A DNA stretch of 64,000 bases from Novosphingobium sp. 18050 (GTDB lineage: Bacteria; Pseudomonadota; Alphaproteobacteria; Sphingomonadales; Sphingomonadaceae). A model generated the notes under the pieces. It searched no databases. It saw nothing but the letters and a program-made list of their open reading frames with translations, and was not told the origin of the DNA. Shown here piece after piece: positions 8,418-16,986 of this stretch (within the stretch, counting starts at the first letter, position 1; every line of letters starts with the position of its first letter). The stretch spans positions 152,042 through 216,041 of the forward strand of contig NZ_CACSJO010000005.1 in NCBI RefSeq assembly GCF_902706195.1, in the 5' to 3' direction. The position numbers and the translations under genes were made by a program.

Positions 8418-8864
8418 CTAAAGCAGGTTCGCGGGCCCGAAGGCGTGTGGGAGCAGCTGCGAGAGGCGCAGTTCCAGCACGCCTTCTTCCCCATCGCACC
8501 AGACAACCGGATCGGTGCCGCCAACTTGCGCGATCTCGTTGAGGACCTGGCGGCAGCGCCCGCAAGGCGTGACCCGAGCGCCCTGCCCGGCCTCTCCGGG
8601 CGCGCCGCCGGTTACCGCGACGGCCTCCAGAGCAAGCCGCGTCCCCGACAGGATCTTGGCCACGGCGACGGTTTCGGCGCAGAGCGATAGGCCGTAGCTC
8701 GCATTCTCGACATTGGCCCCGGTAACGACCGAGCCGTCCGCCATGAGCAGCGCAGCGCCGACGTGGAAGCGTGAATAAGGGGCATAGGCGGCCGAGGCAG
8801 CCTCGCGGGCAGCGGTCACCAGGGCGTCGCGAGCGCCGTCGGAAAAGCGGGGAGTATCGTTCAT
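8418..8864 (-). CDS. cdd: Cytidine deaminase
   Basis: 148 residues. The active site is clear: NVENASYGLSLCAE supplies the first zinc Cys and catalytic Glu, and TPCGRCRQVL the two other zinc Cys residues. AYAPYSRFHVGAAL near residue 28 is the standard substrate-binding entry. The enzyme deaminates cytidine and deoxycytidine in pyrimidine salvage, in the cytoplasm. Its ATG overlaps the stop of the GH25 gene by 4 nt, so expression is coupled to a cell-wall hydrolase, an unusual partner. Confidence 0.96.
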   Translation of the reverse strand: MNDTPRFSDGARDALVTAAREAASAAYAPYSRFHVGAALLMADGSVVTGANVENASYGLSLCAETVAVAKILSGTRLALEAVAVTGGAPGEAGQGARVTPCGRCRQVLNEIAQVGGTDPVVWCDGEEGVLELRLSQLLPHAFGPANLL

Positions 8865-9589
8865 TCCTGCACCACTACCCAGTGCAGGCCGCCCTGCGCA
8901 ATCTCGTTGGCGAGATCGCCGTTAGCGGTCCACATCGTCCAGGGGCGGCCGCCGTAGCTCGGCGTAAAACGGTCGCGCACCAGCCACAGGTTGCGATCCA
9001 GCTTGTGAGCGATGGTGTAGCGCGACTGGAACGCAGGCGTGACCTTGAGGATCACCGGCTTGCCCGTGTGCGTCTCGACCTGATTGAGGAACGTCATCAG
9101 CTCGCTCTCGACCCGGGCGTCGCTGACTTTCACGGGGCAGCCGTCTGCCAGCATGTCGAGTTCGACCGCAGGCGGCAGCAGCTTGGCGTCGCGCGGCACC
9201 GTGGTGACGAAATTCGCCGCCTGGGTCCCCGCCGGCTGGCACGGATCATAGCGGTGGAGCGCGCCCACTTCCATCCCGGCTGCGCGCGCGGCCTCGAAGT
9301 TGTCGACGAAGCGCGGGTCGCGCGCGAAGGCACTGGCACTGGCGTCGATATAGGCGAAGTCCGCGCCGATCGCCTTCAGCGACTTCCAGCTGACCTCGCC
9401 GTCGTCCGCACCGACCTCCACGCCCTGCACGGCATAGACCGCGCGCTCGGGCGTCCAGTGGCGCAAGTGCCACCAGCCCCACGCACCGCCGACGATACCC
9501 GCAAGCAACAGCGCTCCCAGCGCACGAAAACGCCAGTTGCCACTGATCCCGGCGGCCTTGCCACCCTTTCGCCCACCGCGAACTGCCAC
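8861..9589 (-). CDS. Membrane-anchored GH25-type muramidase
   Basis: 242 residues from a GTG start at 9589, with GGGG about 8 nt upstream. One N-terminal transmembrane segment (about residues 22-42) anchors a glycoside hydrolase family 25 barrel. The barrel begins QGVEVGADDGEVSWKSLKA and continues FAYIDASAS and PAVELDMLADGC. In GH25 lysozymes the general acid is Glu in a DxE motif; VELDM here supplies a Glu and an Asp. The enzyme should cut peptidoglycan glycan strands, facing the periplasm. It lies 13 nt after UPF0262 and overlaps cdd. Confidence 0.85.
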   Translation of the reverse strand: MAVRGGRKGGKAAGISGNWRFRALGALLLAGIVGGAWGWWHLRHWTPERAVYAVQGVEVGADDGEVSWKSLKAIGADFAYIDASASAFARDPRFVDNFEAARAAGMEVGALHRYDPCQPAGTQAANFVTTVPRDAKLLPPAVELDMLADGCPVKVSDARVESELMTFLNQVETHTGKPVILKVTPAFQSRYTIAHKLDRNLWLVRDRFTPSYGGRPWTMWTANGDLANEIAQGGLHWVVVQE

Positions 9590-9602
9590 TTGTTCTTGCC
9601 CC

Positions 9603-10085
9603 TTAGCCGCGGATATGCAGGACGCAGATCAGCGTGAACAGGCGCCGCGCGGTCGGGTGGTCGGTCTCGATCTTGCCCTCCAGGCGTTCCAGCAGCATTT
9701 CGGCGGCCTCGTTGTGGACACCGCGCCGGGCCATGTCGATGGTTTCGATCTCCTGCGCGGTCGCCTTGCGAATCGCCTGGTAATAGCTTTCGCAGATCGC
9801 GAAATACTCCCGGATCGGGCGGCGAAACCGTGCCAGACCCAGCACCAGCGTTTCCAGCACCTCGCCGTCCTCGCCCGCGATTTCCAGCGACAGGCGGCCA
9901 TCGCGCACCGAAAGGCGCAGGCGATACGGGCCTTCATGCCCCGCAGCGCAGGTGCGTAGCGGGTTGAACACGTTGTCCTCGATCAGATCGAAGATGGCGA
10001 TGCGCCGTTCCTGTTCGATGTCCGCGTTGCGCCACAGGATGGTCGCATCGTCGAGCTCGATGTGAGAGATGCGCGGGTCCGCCAT
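9603..10085 (-). CDS. UPF0262 family protein
   Basis: 160 residues from the ATG at 10085 (MADPRISHIELDD). It matches the alphaproteobacterial UPF0262 family across its length (ERRIAIFDLIEDN, FRRPIREYFAICESYY, ARRGVHNEAAEMLLERL). No biochemical function is known and no catalytic motif can be seen; the protein is small and cytoplasmic. It is the first gene of the UPF0262-GH25-cdd run and divergent from dnaB, so it shares that promoter region. Confidence 0.92.
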   Translation of the reverse strand: MADPRISHIELDDATILWRNADIEQERRIAIFDLIEDNVFNPLRTCAAGHEGPYRLRLSVRDGRLSLEIAGEDGEVLETLVLGLARFRRPIREYFAICESYYQAIRKATAQEIETIDMARRGVHNEAAEMLLERLEGKIETDHPTARRLFTLICVLHIRG

Positions 10086-10156
10086 GATCGCAGTGCCTTT
10101 ACGCGGTTGCGGCATAGCCCGGCAAGGGGCCTTTGGAGGGGCCCCTCCCCCCCCAA

Positions 10157-10175
10157 CATCCACAAGCTGTGGATT
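10157..10175. promoter_or_regulatory. Inverted pair of DnaA-box-like sites upstream of dnaB
   Basis: ATCCACA and TGTGGAT face each other around AGC between the divergent UPF0262 and dnaB genes. TGTGGATTA differs from the DnaA-box complement TGTGGATAA at one base, and the other arm at two. The dyad lies about 60 nt upstream of the dnaB start and could let DnaA control it. A 14-bp palindrome (GGAGGGGCCCCTCC) lies just left at 10135-10148. Confidence 0.45.
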
Positions 10176-10233
10176 AATATCCCGCCGCGCCCCGCTTGAA
10201 GGACTCAGCCGCCCGGAGCATTGTGCGCCGCTT

Positions 10234-11760
10234 ATGGCCCAGCAAGATCTTCTTATCCGCGCCGATGACGGCGCCCAAAATTCTGGCGTGCGCACTCTGC
10301 CTGCCAACGTCGAGGCCGAGGCCGCGTTCCTGGGCGCCGTCCTCATCGACAACCGGGTGATCGAGGAACTGACCACCCCGCTCACTCCGCCGCATTTCTT
10401 CGAGCCGGTCCACGCCCGCCTTTACGAGCGTATTCTCCAGCTGCTCGACCGCAAGGCCGTCGTCACCGGCGTCACCCTGCGCCCCTATTTCGAGGCCGAC
10501 GAAGGGCTGAAAGCGCTGGGCGGCGTCTCCTACCTCGCGCGGCTGACCGGCGACGGCCAGGGCCTGCTTGCCCCGCGTGAGCTGGCGAACCAGATCTACG
10601 ACCTTGCGCTGCTGCGCGAACTGATCTCGGTGGGCCGCAACCTCGTCGAAAGCGCGATGGATACCTCCGAATCGGTAGAACCGATGGAGCAGATCGAACA
10701 GGCCGAATCGGCACTGTACAAAGTGGCCGAAGGCGCCGCGACGCAAAGCGAGGCGCAAAGCTTCGGCGTCGCCACGCGCACCGCTATCTCGTCGATCGAG
10801 AAGGCGTTCAATTCGGGCGGCCACATCTCGGGCAAGACCACCGGCCTCACCTCGGTCAACCAGAAGATCGGTGGCCTTCACGATTCCGACCTTATCATCC
10901 TTGCCGGCCGTCCGGGCATGGGCAAGACCTCGCTGGTCACCAACATCGCCTTCAACACCGCGCAGCGCTACGTCGACGACACCGTGCGCGACGGGATGCC
11001 GCACGAAAAGTCGGTCGGCGCGCCGGTGGCCTTCTTCAGCCTCGAAATGAGCGCGGACCAGCTGGCCACGCGTATCCTTGCCGAGCAATCGAACATCAGT
11101 TCCGAAGCGCTGCGTATGGGCAAGATCAGCCGCGAGGACTTCCAGCAACTGTCCTTCGCCAGCCAGCGTCTGGCCGAACTGCCGCTGTTCATCGACGATA
11201 CGCCGGGCCTGACGATCGCCGGCCTGCGCACCCGTGCGCGCCGCCTCAAGCGCCGCCACAACATCGGCCTCGTCGTGATCGACTACCTGCAGCTGCTCTC
11301 CGGCTCGGGCCGCTCTACTGACAACCGCGTGAACGAAATTTCTGAAATTTCGCGCGGATTGAAGACCCTGGCCAAGGAACTCCACGTCCCGGTGATCGCG
11401 CTGTCACAGCTTTCCCGTGCGGTGGAGCAGCGCGACGACAAACGCCCGATGCTTTCCGACCTTCGCGAATCGGGCTCGATCGAGCAGGACGCCGACATGG
11501 TCTGGTTCGTCTACCGCGAGGATTATTACGTGAAGGCGACCGAGCCGAAGTATCCCAGCGATACCGATGGCCCGGACGTAAAGGACAAGTGGGAGACCTG
11601 GCGCCAGAAAATGGAAGAAGTCACCGGCCTCTCCGAACTGCTGATCGCCAAACAGCGCCACGGTGCCACCGGCAAGGTGCGCCTGCGCTTCGAGGCGCGC
11701 ATCACCAAGTTCTCCGACCTCGCGCCCGACGACATGCGCGCTGCGTTCGAAAGCGACTGA
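10234..11760 (+). CDS. dnaB: Replicative DNA helicase
   Basis: 508 residues from the ATG at 10234 (MAQQDL). The N-terminal primase-interacting domain begins RTLPANVEAEAAFLGAVLID. The C-terminal RecA-like motor has Walker A (LAGRPGMGKTSL), FFSLEMSADQLATRIL, Walker B (VVIDYLQLLSG) and the DNA-binding/arginine-finger region (ALSQLSRAVEQRDDKRPMLSDLRESG). DnaB is the hexameric helicase that opens the fork and recruits primase. An insertion between residues about 415 and 450 (EPKYPSDTDGPDVKDKWETW) is typical of sphingomonad DnaB. In-frame codons continue back to 10069, but conservation starts at 10234. Confidence 0.97.
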   Translation: MAQQDLLIRADDGAQNSGVRTLPANVEAEAAFLGAVLIDNRVIEELTTPLTPPHFFEPVHARLYERILQLLDRKAVVTGVTLRPYFEADEGLKALGGVSYLARLTGDGQGLLAPRELANQIYDLALLRELISVGRNLVESAMDTSESVEPMEQIEQAESALYKVAEGAATQSEAQSFGVATRTAISSIEKAFNSGGHISGKTTGLTSVNQKIGGLHDSDLIILAGRPGMGKTSLVTNIAFNTAQRYVDDTVRDGMPHEKSVGAPVAFFSLEMSADQLATRILAEQSNISSEALRMGKISREDFQQLSFASQRLAELPLFIDDTPGLTIAGLRTRARRLKRRHNIGLVVIDYLQLLSGSGRSTDNRVNEISEISRGLKTLAKELHVPVIALSQLSRAVEQRDDKRPMLSDLRESGSIEQDADMVWFVYREDYYVKATEPKYPSDTDGPDVKDKWETWRQKMEEVTGLSELLIAKQRHGATGKVRLRFEARITKFSDLAPDDMRAAFESD

Positions 11761-11815
11761 TCGGCGCAGTACCGGGGTCGGGTCTCGATCCGGCCTTGGA
11801 AAAGTGGAGTGCAGG

Positions 11816-12145
11816 ATGGGCTACGGCATACTCGACATTGCCATCATCGCCGAGGTGATCGGCACTTCGTTCATGAAGCAGTCGGAAGGCTTCACGAAGC
11901 TGATCCCGAGCCTCATTACCGGCGTGGCCTACCTCATCGCGTTCTACTGTCTTTCGCTGACATTGAAGACGATCCCCACCGGCGTCGCCTATGCCATCTG
12001 GTCCGGCACAGGCATCGTGCTCATAGCGACCGTGGCATGGGCATTTCAGGGGCAAAAGCTGGATATGCCGGCGATTCTCGGCATGGCGCTAATCATCTCC
12101 GGGGTGCTGGTGATGAACGTGTTCTCGAAATCAGCCGCCCACTGA
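11816..12145 (+). CDS. Small multidrug resistance (SMR) transporter
   Basis: 109 residues, the normal SMR length, with four transmembrane helices. The proton/substrate-coupling Glu lies in IIAEVIGTSFMKQSEGF, matching EmrE Glu14 and its surroundings; the helix-4 motif is LIISGVLVMNVFS. These inner-membrane dimers exchange protons for lipophilic cations such as quaternary ammonium compounds. The ATG at 11816 has GGAGTGCAGG just upstream. It may share a transcript with dnaB (55-nt gap) and is convergent with the GNAT gene. Confidence 0.93.
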   Translation: MGYGILDIAIIAEVIGTSFMKQSEGFTKLIPSLITGVAYLIAFYCLSLTLKTIPTGVAYAIWSGTGIVLIATVAWAFQGQKLDMPAILGMALIISGVLVMNVFSKSAAH

Positions 12146-12170
12146 GCCTGCGCGCTTTCGGCGATCCCCG

Positions 12171-12695
12171 TTAGGCGCCAAGCGCCCGCACCATATAGGT
12201 CGAGCCGCCGCCATAGCTCTCCAGTTTGCGGGTTATCGCTTCGTCGCCGGATATGGGCTCGAAACCCATGCCGCGCCAGAAGGCGACGGAATCGTTGACC
12301 GAAACCAGCGCCAGACTTCGCCCATCCATCTTAGACAGCGCGCCGGCCAGCCGCTCGACGATCGGCCGGGCATGACCCTGCCCGCGCACGTCGGGATGCA
12401 GCGCCAGATCGTGAAGGTAGAACGTCTCCCGCTCTTGCGGCAGGGCGCCCAGCGCGCTGTTCAGCGGCGGAATCGCGCCAGGCGGCCAGGGGTAGGCGAT
12501 GAGGTAGCCCTTCACCACTTCGTCCAGGGCCAGCACGAAGCAGCCTTGCGGGAACAGCGCCAGCCGCTCCTCGAAGCAGGCGCGCGCCTCGAAGTGATCG
12601 GGGAAGCAGGCGGCGGCGACCGTGACCACGCCGTCGATGTCCTCGGCCAGCATGGCGCGCCAGACCGGGCGGGCGCTGATATCGTTCGTCTCCAT
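12171..12695 (-). CDS. GNAT-family N-acetyltransferase
   Basis: 174 residues from the ATG at 12695 (METNDIS), with AGGGA just upstream; longer in-frame starts exist but lack support. The acetyl-CoA binding signature is LHPDVRGQGHARPIVERLAG, followed by LALVSVNDSVAFWRGMGFEP, the usual end of the GNAT fold. It should transfer an acetyl group to an unidentified amine. It is convergent with the SMR gene and divergent from the hydantoinase gene. Confidence 0.85.
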   Translation of the reverse strand: METNDISARPVWRAMLAEDIDGVVTVAAACFPDHFEARACFEERLALFPQGCFVLALDEVVKGYLIAYPWPPGAIPPLNSALGALPQERETFYLHDLALHPDVRGQGHARPIVERLAGALSKMDGRSLALVSVNDSVAFWRGMGFEPISGDEAITRKLESYGGGSTYMVRALGA

Positions 12696-12811
12696 AGCGT
12701 CCCTCGATAGCCTGCCGTTTCGCATTTTGCACGCCAACCGGCGTAGTCTGTCGAGAAGGCGGGCACACGCCGACCTATCCCGAAGCCACCGGGCAGGAGG
12801 AAGTGCAAGCG

Positions 12812-14623
12812 ATGTCTTACGAGCTGAACCGCAAGCTGGCCGCACCGCGCCAGCCCCTGCCGACCACGCAGAGCATCGACCCCGTCACCGCCGACATCAT
12901 TCGCGGCGCCTTCGAGACGGTCTGCTTCGAAAGCGCCACCTACCTTGGCCGCGCGGCCTCCTCACCGATCATCAACCAGTCGAACGAGCGCAACGCGGCA
13001 ATCGTCGATGCCCATGGACGGCTTGCGATGGGCGCGGTGGGAACGCCGCACCTGACGTTCGTCAACCAGATGGAGACGCGCTGGGGGCTGATGAACCAGG
13101 AGCGCTACGATTGGGGACCGGGCGACGTTTTCCTCGCCAACGACCCCGATCATGGCGGCGGCCACCTGCCCGACTACTGCGTCTACGGCCCGGTCTACGA
13201 CGCGGCAGGGGAGCTGATCTGCATCCAGACGTTGCAAGCGCACCAGGGCGACACCGGCGGCAAGGACCCCGGGGGCTTCTCGCTCGACGCGACCGACGTG
13301 TTCACCGAAGGCGTAATCTACCCTTGCCTCAAGCTGGTCCACCGCGGCGAACTGCGGCGCGACGTGTTCGACACGGTAGTACGCAACAACCGTTTCGCGA
13401 CTTTCGCAGGGGACATCGCGGCGATGATCGGCGGCGTCCAGCATGCCGTGAAGATGCTGGACGGACTGATCGGCAAATGGGGCTCCGGCGTCATCAAGGC
13501 GGCGATCAACCAGTCCATCGAACACACCGAAAAGCGCGTGCGCGAGGAAGTGTCGAAGTGGCCCGACGGGGTGCACGAGGCGACCGTCTTCATCGATCAC
13601 GACACCGCCGGAACCAAGGACATCAAGGTCCACGTCACCTGCACTATTGCCGGAGACCAGCTGACCGTGGACCTCACCGGCACCGACGACCGGGCCGAAC
13701 TGGTCGGCGTGTGGAATACCTTCGCCAACACCCGAAGCTACGTGATGTGCCAGGTGGTGGCTTCGATGGACCCCACGATCGTCAAGAACGAGGGCTATTT
13801 CAACGCCGTCGAGATCGTCGTGCCCGAAGGCTGCATCGCCCAGCCGCCGCCGAACAAGCCCGCCGCGCTCGGTTCTTTCCACCCCGCCTGCGAGATCACC
13901 GAGGCGGTGTGCATCGCACTTTCTGGCGTTGCGCCGGGCCGCGCGCAGCCGCAGCTCTACAAGATCGGGATGCCCAACATGGTGGTCGGTTTCGGCGACG
14001 ATGGCATGATGTGGATGGACCAGGGGGTGGACTGCCGCTCGATGGATGTGTCGGCGGTGCAGGGGCTGGACGGCTGGGGCTCGTGCCCCAGCGCACTGGG
14101 CAGCCTGATCCTGTCCGAGGCAGAGGACGCGGAAAGCCGCTTTCCCATCCTCAACATCAGCCGCGAGATGACCACCGATGGCGGCGGCGCCGGCCGCTGG
14201 CGAGGGGCGCCGGGCTCGCTCAACGTCAAGCAGGTATTGAAGCCGACCTCGGCGATGGCGTGGATGGTTTCGGCCGACCACCCCTTGCGCGGCATGTGCG
14301 GGGGGGATGATGCGATCCCCTACACCAACCATTTCGAACTGGGCTCACCGGGGGAGCGCCGGATCGTCCATACCGCGCAGGACCTGCTGCCAAGCGGTGC
14401 GGTGATTGCCTACCAGCACGGCGGCGGCGGCGGATTCGGACCTGCCCGCCATCGAGATGCTGAGGCGGTCAAGGAGGACGTGCTGGACGAATACGTCAGC
14501 GTCGAGGCGGCCCGCACGAAGTACGGCGTGGTGCTGACGGGACGGCTGGACGACTATTCGCTCGGCGTGGACCATGCCGCGACCGCGGCGCTTCGGGCAG
14601 AGATGGCCGCGATCGCGCAGTAA
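12812..14623 (+). CDS. Hydantoinase B/oxoprolinase family protein
   Basis: 603 residues from the ATG at 12812 (MSYELN); AGGAGG lies 11 nt upstream. The HyuB fold is shown by an early metal-binding region (DVFLANDPDHGGGHLPD), QAHQGDTGGKDPGG, and a Gly-rich C-terminus (HGGGGGFGPARHR). With HyuA-type partners these proteins hydrolyse cyclic amides (hydantoins, 5-oxoproline) or carboxylate ketones with ATP. The next gene is HyuA-like, so the pair forms the enzyme. The order (B before A) and the 156-nt spacer rich in GC hairpins are not those of the textbook operon. The substrate is unknown. Confidence 0.9.
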   Translation: MSYELNRKLAAPRQPLPTTQSIDPVTADIIRGAFETVCFESATYLGRAASSPIINQSNERNAAIVDAHGRLAMGAVGTPHLTFVNQMETRWGLMNQERYDWGPGDVFLANDPDHGGGHLPDYCVYGPVYDAAGELICIQTLQAHQGDTGGKDPGGFSLDATDVFTEGVIYPCLKLVHRGELRRDVFDTVVRNNRFATFAGDIAAMIGGVQHAVKMLDGLIGKWGSGVIKAAINQSIEHTEKRVREEVSKWPDGVHEATVFIDHDTAGTKDIKVHVTCTIAGDQLTVDLTGTDDRAELVGVWNTFANTRSYVMCQVVASMDPTIVKNEGYFNAVEIVVPEGCIAQPPPNKPAALGSFHPACEITEAVCIALSGVAPGRAQPQLYKIGMPNMVVGFGDDGMMWMDQGVDCRSMDVSAVQGLDGWGSCPSALGSLILSEAEDAESRFPILNISREMTTDGGGAGRWRGAPGSLNVKQVLKPTSAMAWMVSADHPLRGMCGGDDAIPYTNHFELGSPGERRIVHTAQDLLPSGAVIAYQHGGGGGFGPARHRDAEAVKEDVLDEYVSVEAARTKYGVVLTGRLDDYSLGVDHAATAALRAEMAAIAQ

Positions 14624-14779
14624 CAGGACGGTGACGGACACTCCTCCCAACTCGGGAGGCGGCCGCCCGCAGCGCTGACGGAGGGCGGCGGCGACGCGTA
14701 AAAGTCGCACGGAAACGCCCCTCCACCCCCCGCTGCGCGGCGGGGGAAGAACCCGATAAGAAAATGCCTGGGAGCGGAA
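14624..14779. repeat. GC-rich hairpin-bearing spacer between the two hydantoinase genes
   Basis: No gene. The spacer carries a run of short inverted repeats: CCTCCC/GGGAGG at about 14642-14660, CCGCCC/GGGCGG at about 14664-14692 and CCCCGC/GCGGGG at about 14731-14748. They could slow or attenuate read-through into the second gene or be a degenerate REP-like element. Confidence 0.4.
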
Positions 14780-16882
14780 ATGACCTATCGTGCCAAGAAC
14801 TACCGCGTCGGCATCGACATCGGCGGCACCTTCACCGACTTCGCCCTGCTCAAGGGAGACGAGGTCATCCTGCACAAGAACCTCTCCACCCCGGAAGATC
14901 GCTCGCTGGGCGTGATGGAGGGGCTTGCCAAACTTGCCGGGAAGGAAGGCCTGCCCCTCCCCGAATTCCTCAGCCGGTGCGAGGCGATCGTCCATGGCAC
15001 CACGGTCGCCGACAACACCCTGATCGAGATGAACGGCGCCCTCACCGGCCTCATCACCACCGAAGGCTTCCGCGACGAGATCGAGTACCGGCGGGGCTAC
15101 AAGGAGGACATCTGGGACGTGCGTCTCGCTCCGCCGGTCCAGATCACCCCGCGCCGCCGCCGCCTTACCGTGCCCGAACGCGTGCTGCACGACGGCACCG
15201 TCCACAAGGCGCTCGACGAGGAGGCCTTGCGCGAAGCCTGCCGCAAGCTGCGCCTGCAGAACGTCGAGGCGGTGGCGATCAGCTTCCTGTTTTCTTTCGT
15301 GAACCCGCAGCACGAGCGCCGCGCCTGCGAGATCGTACGGCAGGAGATCCAGAACGCTTACGTCTGCGCCAGCCACGAAGTCCTGCCCCGCGCCCCGGAA
15401 TACGACCGCACCTCGACCACGGTGGTCAACGCCTATGTCGGCCCGCGCGTCACCGGATACCTCGAAAAGCTGGTGCAGCGACTTACCGAGGGCGGGTACG
15501 AAAACCAGCTCATGGTCATGCAGGCCTCGGGCGGGGTGATGACCAAGGAATACATCGACGGCGCCCCGATCCGCGTCCTCGCCTCCGGCCCGGCGGGCGG
15601 GGTGATCGGTTCGGCCCACTGCGGCGCGGCCAAGGGCTGCCCCAACCTGCTGTGCGTCGACATGGGCGGCACCAGCTACGACATGTCGCTGGTGGTAAAC
15701 GGACAGGCCCCGGCCGAGGCCGGCTGGAACATGCACCACCGCTACCTCGTGGGCGTGCCCATGGTTAAAGTGGAGACGCTGGGCGCGGGCGGCGGCTCGA
15801 TCGTCCACGTCAATGCCGGCGCGCTGGAAGTCGGCCCGCGCTCGGCAGGGTCAGAACCCGGCCCGATCTGCTACGGACGCGGCGGCGCTGCGCCGACCGT
15901 CACCGACGCGCTGGTGATGCTCGGCATCCTCTCAACCGATGAAGGCTTCGCCGGCGGCAGCTTCACCCTCACGCGCGAAGGCGTGACCGAAGCCTTCCAG
16001 CAACTCGCCGACGAACTGGGCCGACAAGCGGATGGCTATGGGCCCGAACAGGCCGCCTTCGACACCTGGCGCGTGGTCAACGCCAACATGAGCCAAGGTG
16101 TGCGCCGCACCACGGCCGGCAAGGGGATCGACCCCAAGGACCTCGTCATGCTCGCCTATGGCGGCAACGGCCCCGCCTTCGCCGCGATCCAGGCAGAGGA
16201 CCTGGGCATAAGCCGCGTGCTGGTGCCCAAGGCCTCCCCCACGTTCTCGGCGCTGGGCACGCTGGTAGCAGACCCGACCATCGACGAGGAACGCTCCTAC
16301 ATCGCCTCAGCCGCCGCGCTCGACGTGCCCCGCATCCGCGATCTGTGGACCCAGCTATCGGACCGCGCGAGCCATTACTTCACCGGCGCAGGCTTCGAAA
16401 ACGCAGCGGTTCGAGTGAACTACCAACTCAACATGCGTTATCCCGGCCAGAATTTCTCGCTCTCGTTCCCGTTCGAAGCGGACGCTCCGCTCGGCGACCT
16501 TTCATTCATAGCCGACGACTTCGCGGCCCGCGCCATCGCCCTGTTCAACGCCCGCCACATGGCCGAATACGCCCATATCCGCGAACACGAAGTGCCCGAG
16601 ATTTCCGGCGTGCGCCTCGTCGCCCATGCCCGGACGCCCTCACCCCGCGCCGCCGGCGGCTTCACCCCGAGCAGCACCGCGCCCCGCCCGGCAAGGCATC
16701 GCCGCGCGAACCTGGGCCAGGGTTTCGCGCAAACCCCCGTCTATCTGGGCCGCGATCTCGCGCCCGGCATGGAAGTGCCCAGTCCCGCGATCATCGAGGA
16801 GACGTTCACCACCATCGTCGTCTATCCCGGTTGGAAGGCGCAGGTCGACGACGCGGGGGATTACCAGCTGCTGCGGACCTGA
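14780..16882 (+). CDS. Hydantoinase A/oxoprolinase family protein
   Basis: 700 residues. The N-terminal actin-like ATPase fold opens VGIDIGGTFTDFALLKGDE, the phosphate-binding loop of the family; HGTTVADNTLIEM and LASGPAGGVIGSAH are further ATP-site motifs, and CVDMGGTSYDMSLV is the second phosphate loop. The C-terminal third matches the hydantoinase accessory domain. With the HyuB protein upstream it would form an ATP-dependent cyclic-amidase or related carboxylase, probably cytoplasmic. The ATG at 14780 has GGGAG about 7 nt upstream. Confidence 0.92.
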   Translation: MTYRAKNYRVGIDIGGTFTDFALLKGDEVILHKNLSTPEDRSLGVMEGLAKLAGKEGLPLPEFLSRCEAIVHGTTVADNTLIEMNGALTGLITTEGFRDEIEYRRGYKEDIWDVRLAPPVQITPRRRRLTVPERVLHDGTVHKALDEEALREACRKLRLQNVEAVAISFLFSFVNPQHERRACEIVRQEIQNAYVCASHEVLPRAPEYDRTSTTVVNAYVGPRVTGYLEKLVQRLTEGGYENQLMVMQASGGVMTKEYIDGAPIRVLASGPAGGVIGSAHCGAAKGCPNLLCVDMGGTSYDMSLVVNGQAPAEAGWNMHHRYLVGVPMVKVETLGAGGGSIVHVNAGALEVGPRSAGSEPGPICYGRGGAAPTVTDALVMLGILSTDEGFAGGSFTLTREGVTEAFQQLADELGRQADGYGPEQAAFDTWRVVNANMSQGVRRTTAGKGIDPKDLVMLAYGGNGPAFAAIQAEDLGISRVLVPKASPTFSALGTLVADPTIDEERSYIASAAALDVPRIRDLWTQLSDRASHYFTGAGFENAAVRVNYQLNMRYPGQNFSLSFPFEADAPLGDLSFIADDFAARAIALFNARHMAEYAHIREHEVPEISGVRLVAHARTPSPRAAGGFTPSSTAPRPARHRRANLGQGFAQTPVYLGRDLAPGMEVPSPAIIEETFTTIVVYPGWKAQVDDAGDYQLLRT

Positions 16883-16986
16883 CCCTATCCCCAGCCACGG
16901 AACCCACCGCACTTTCGCACGTCTATCGCTTGCAGTACGAAACGTGCCTGAGTGCGAACCCGGGACCGACGTGATTGGGGTCTGAT

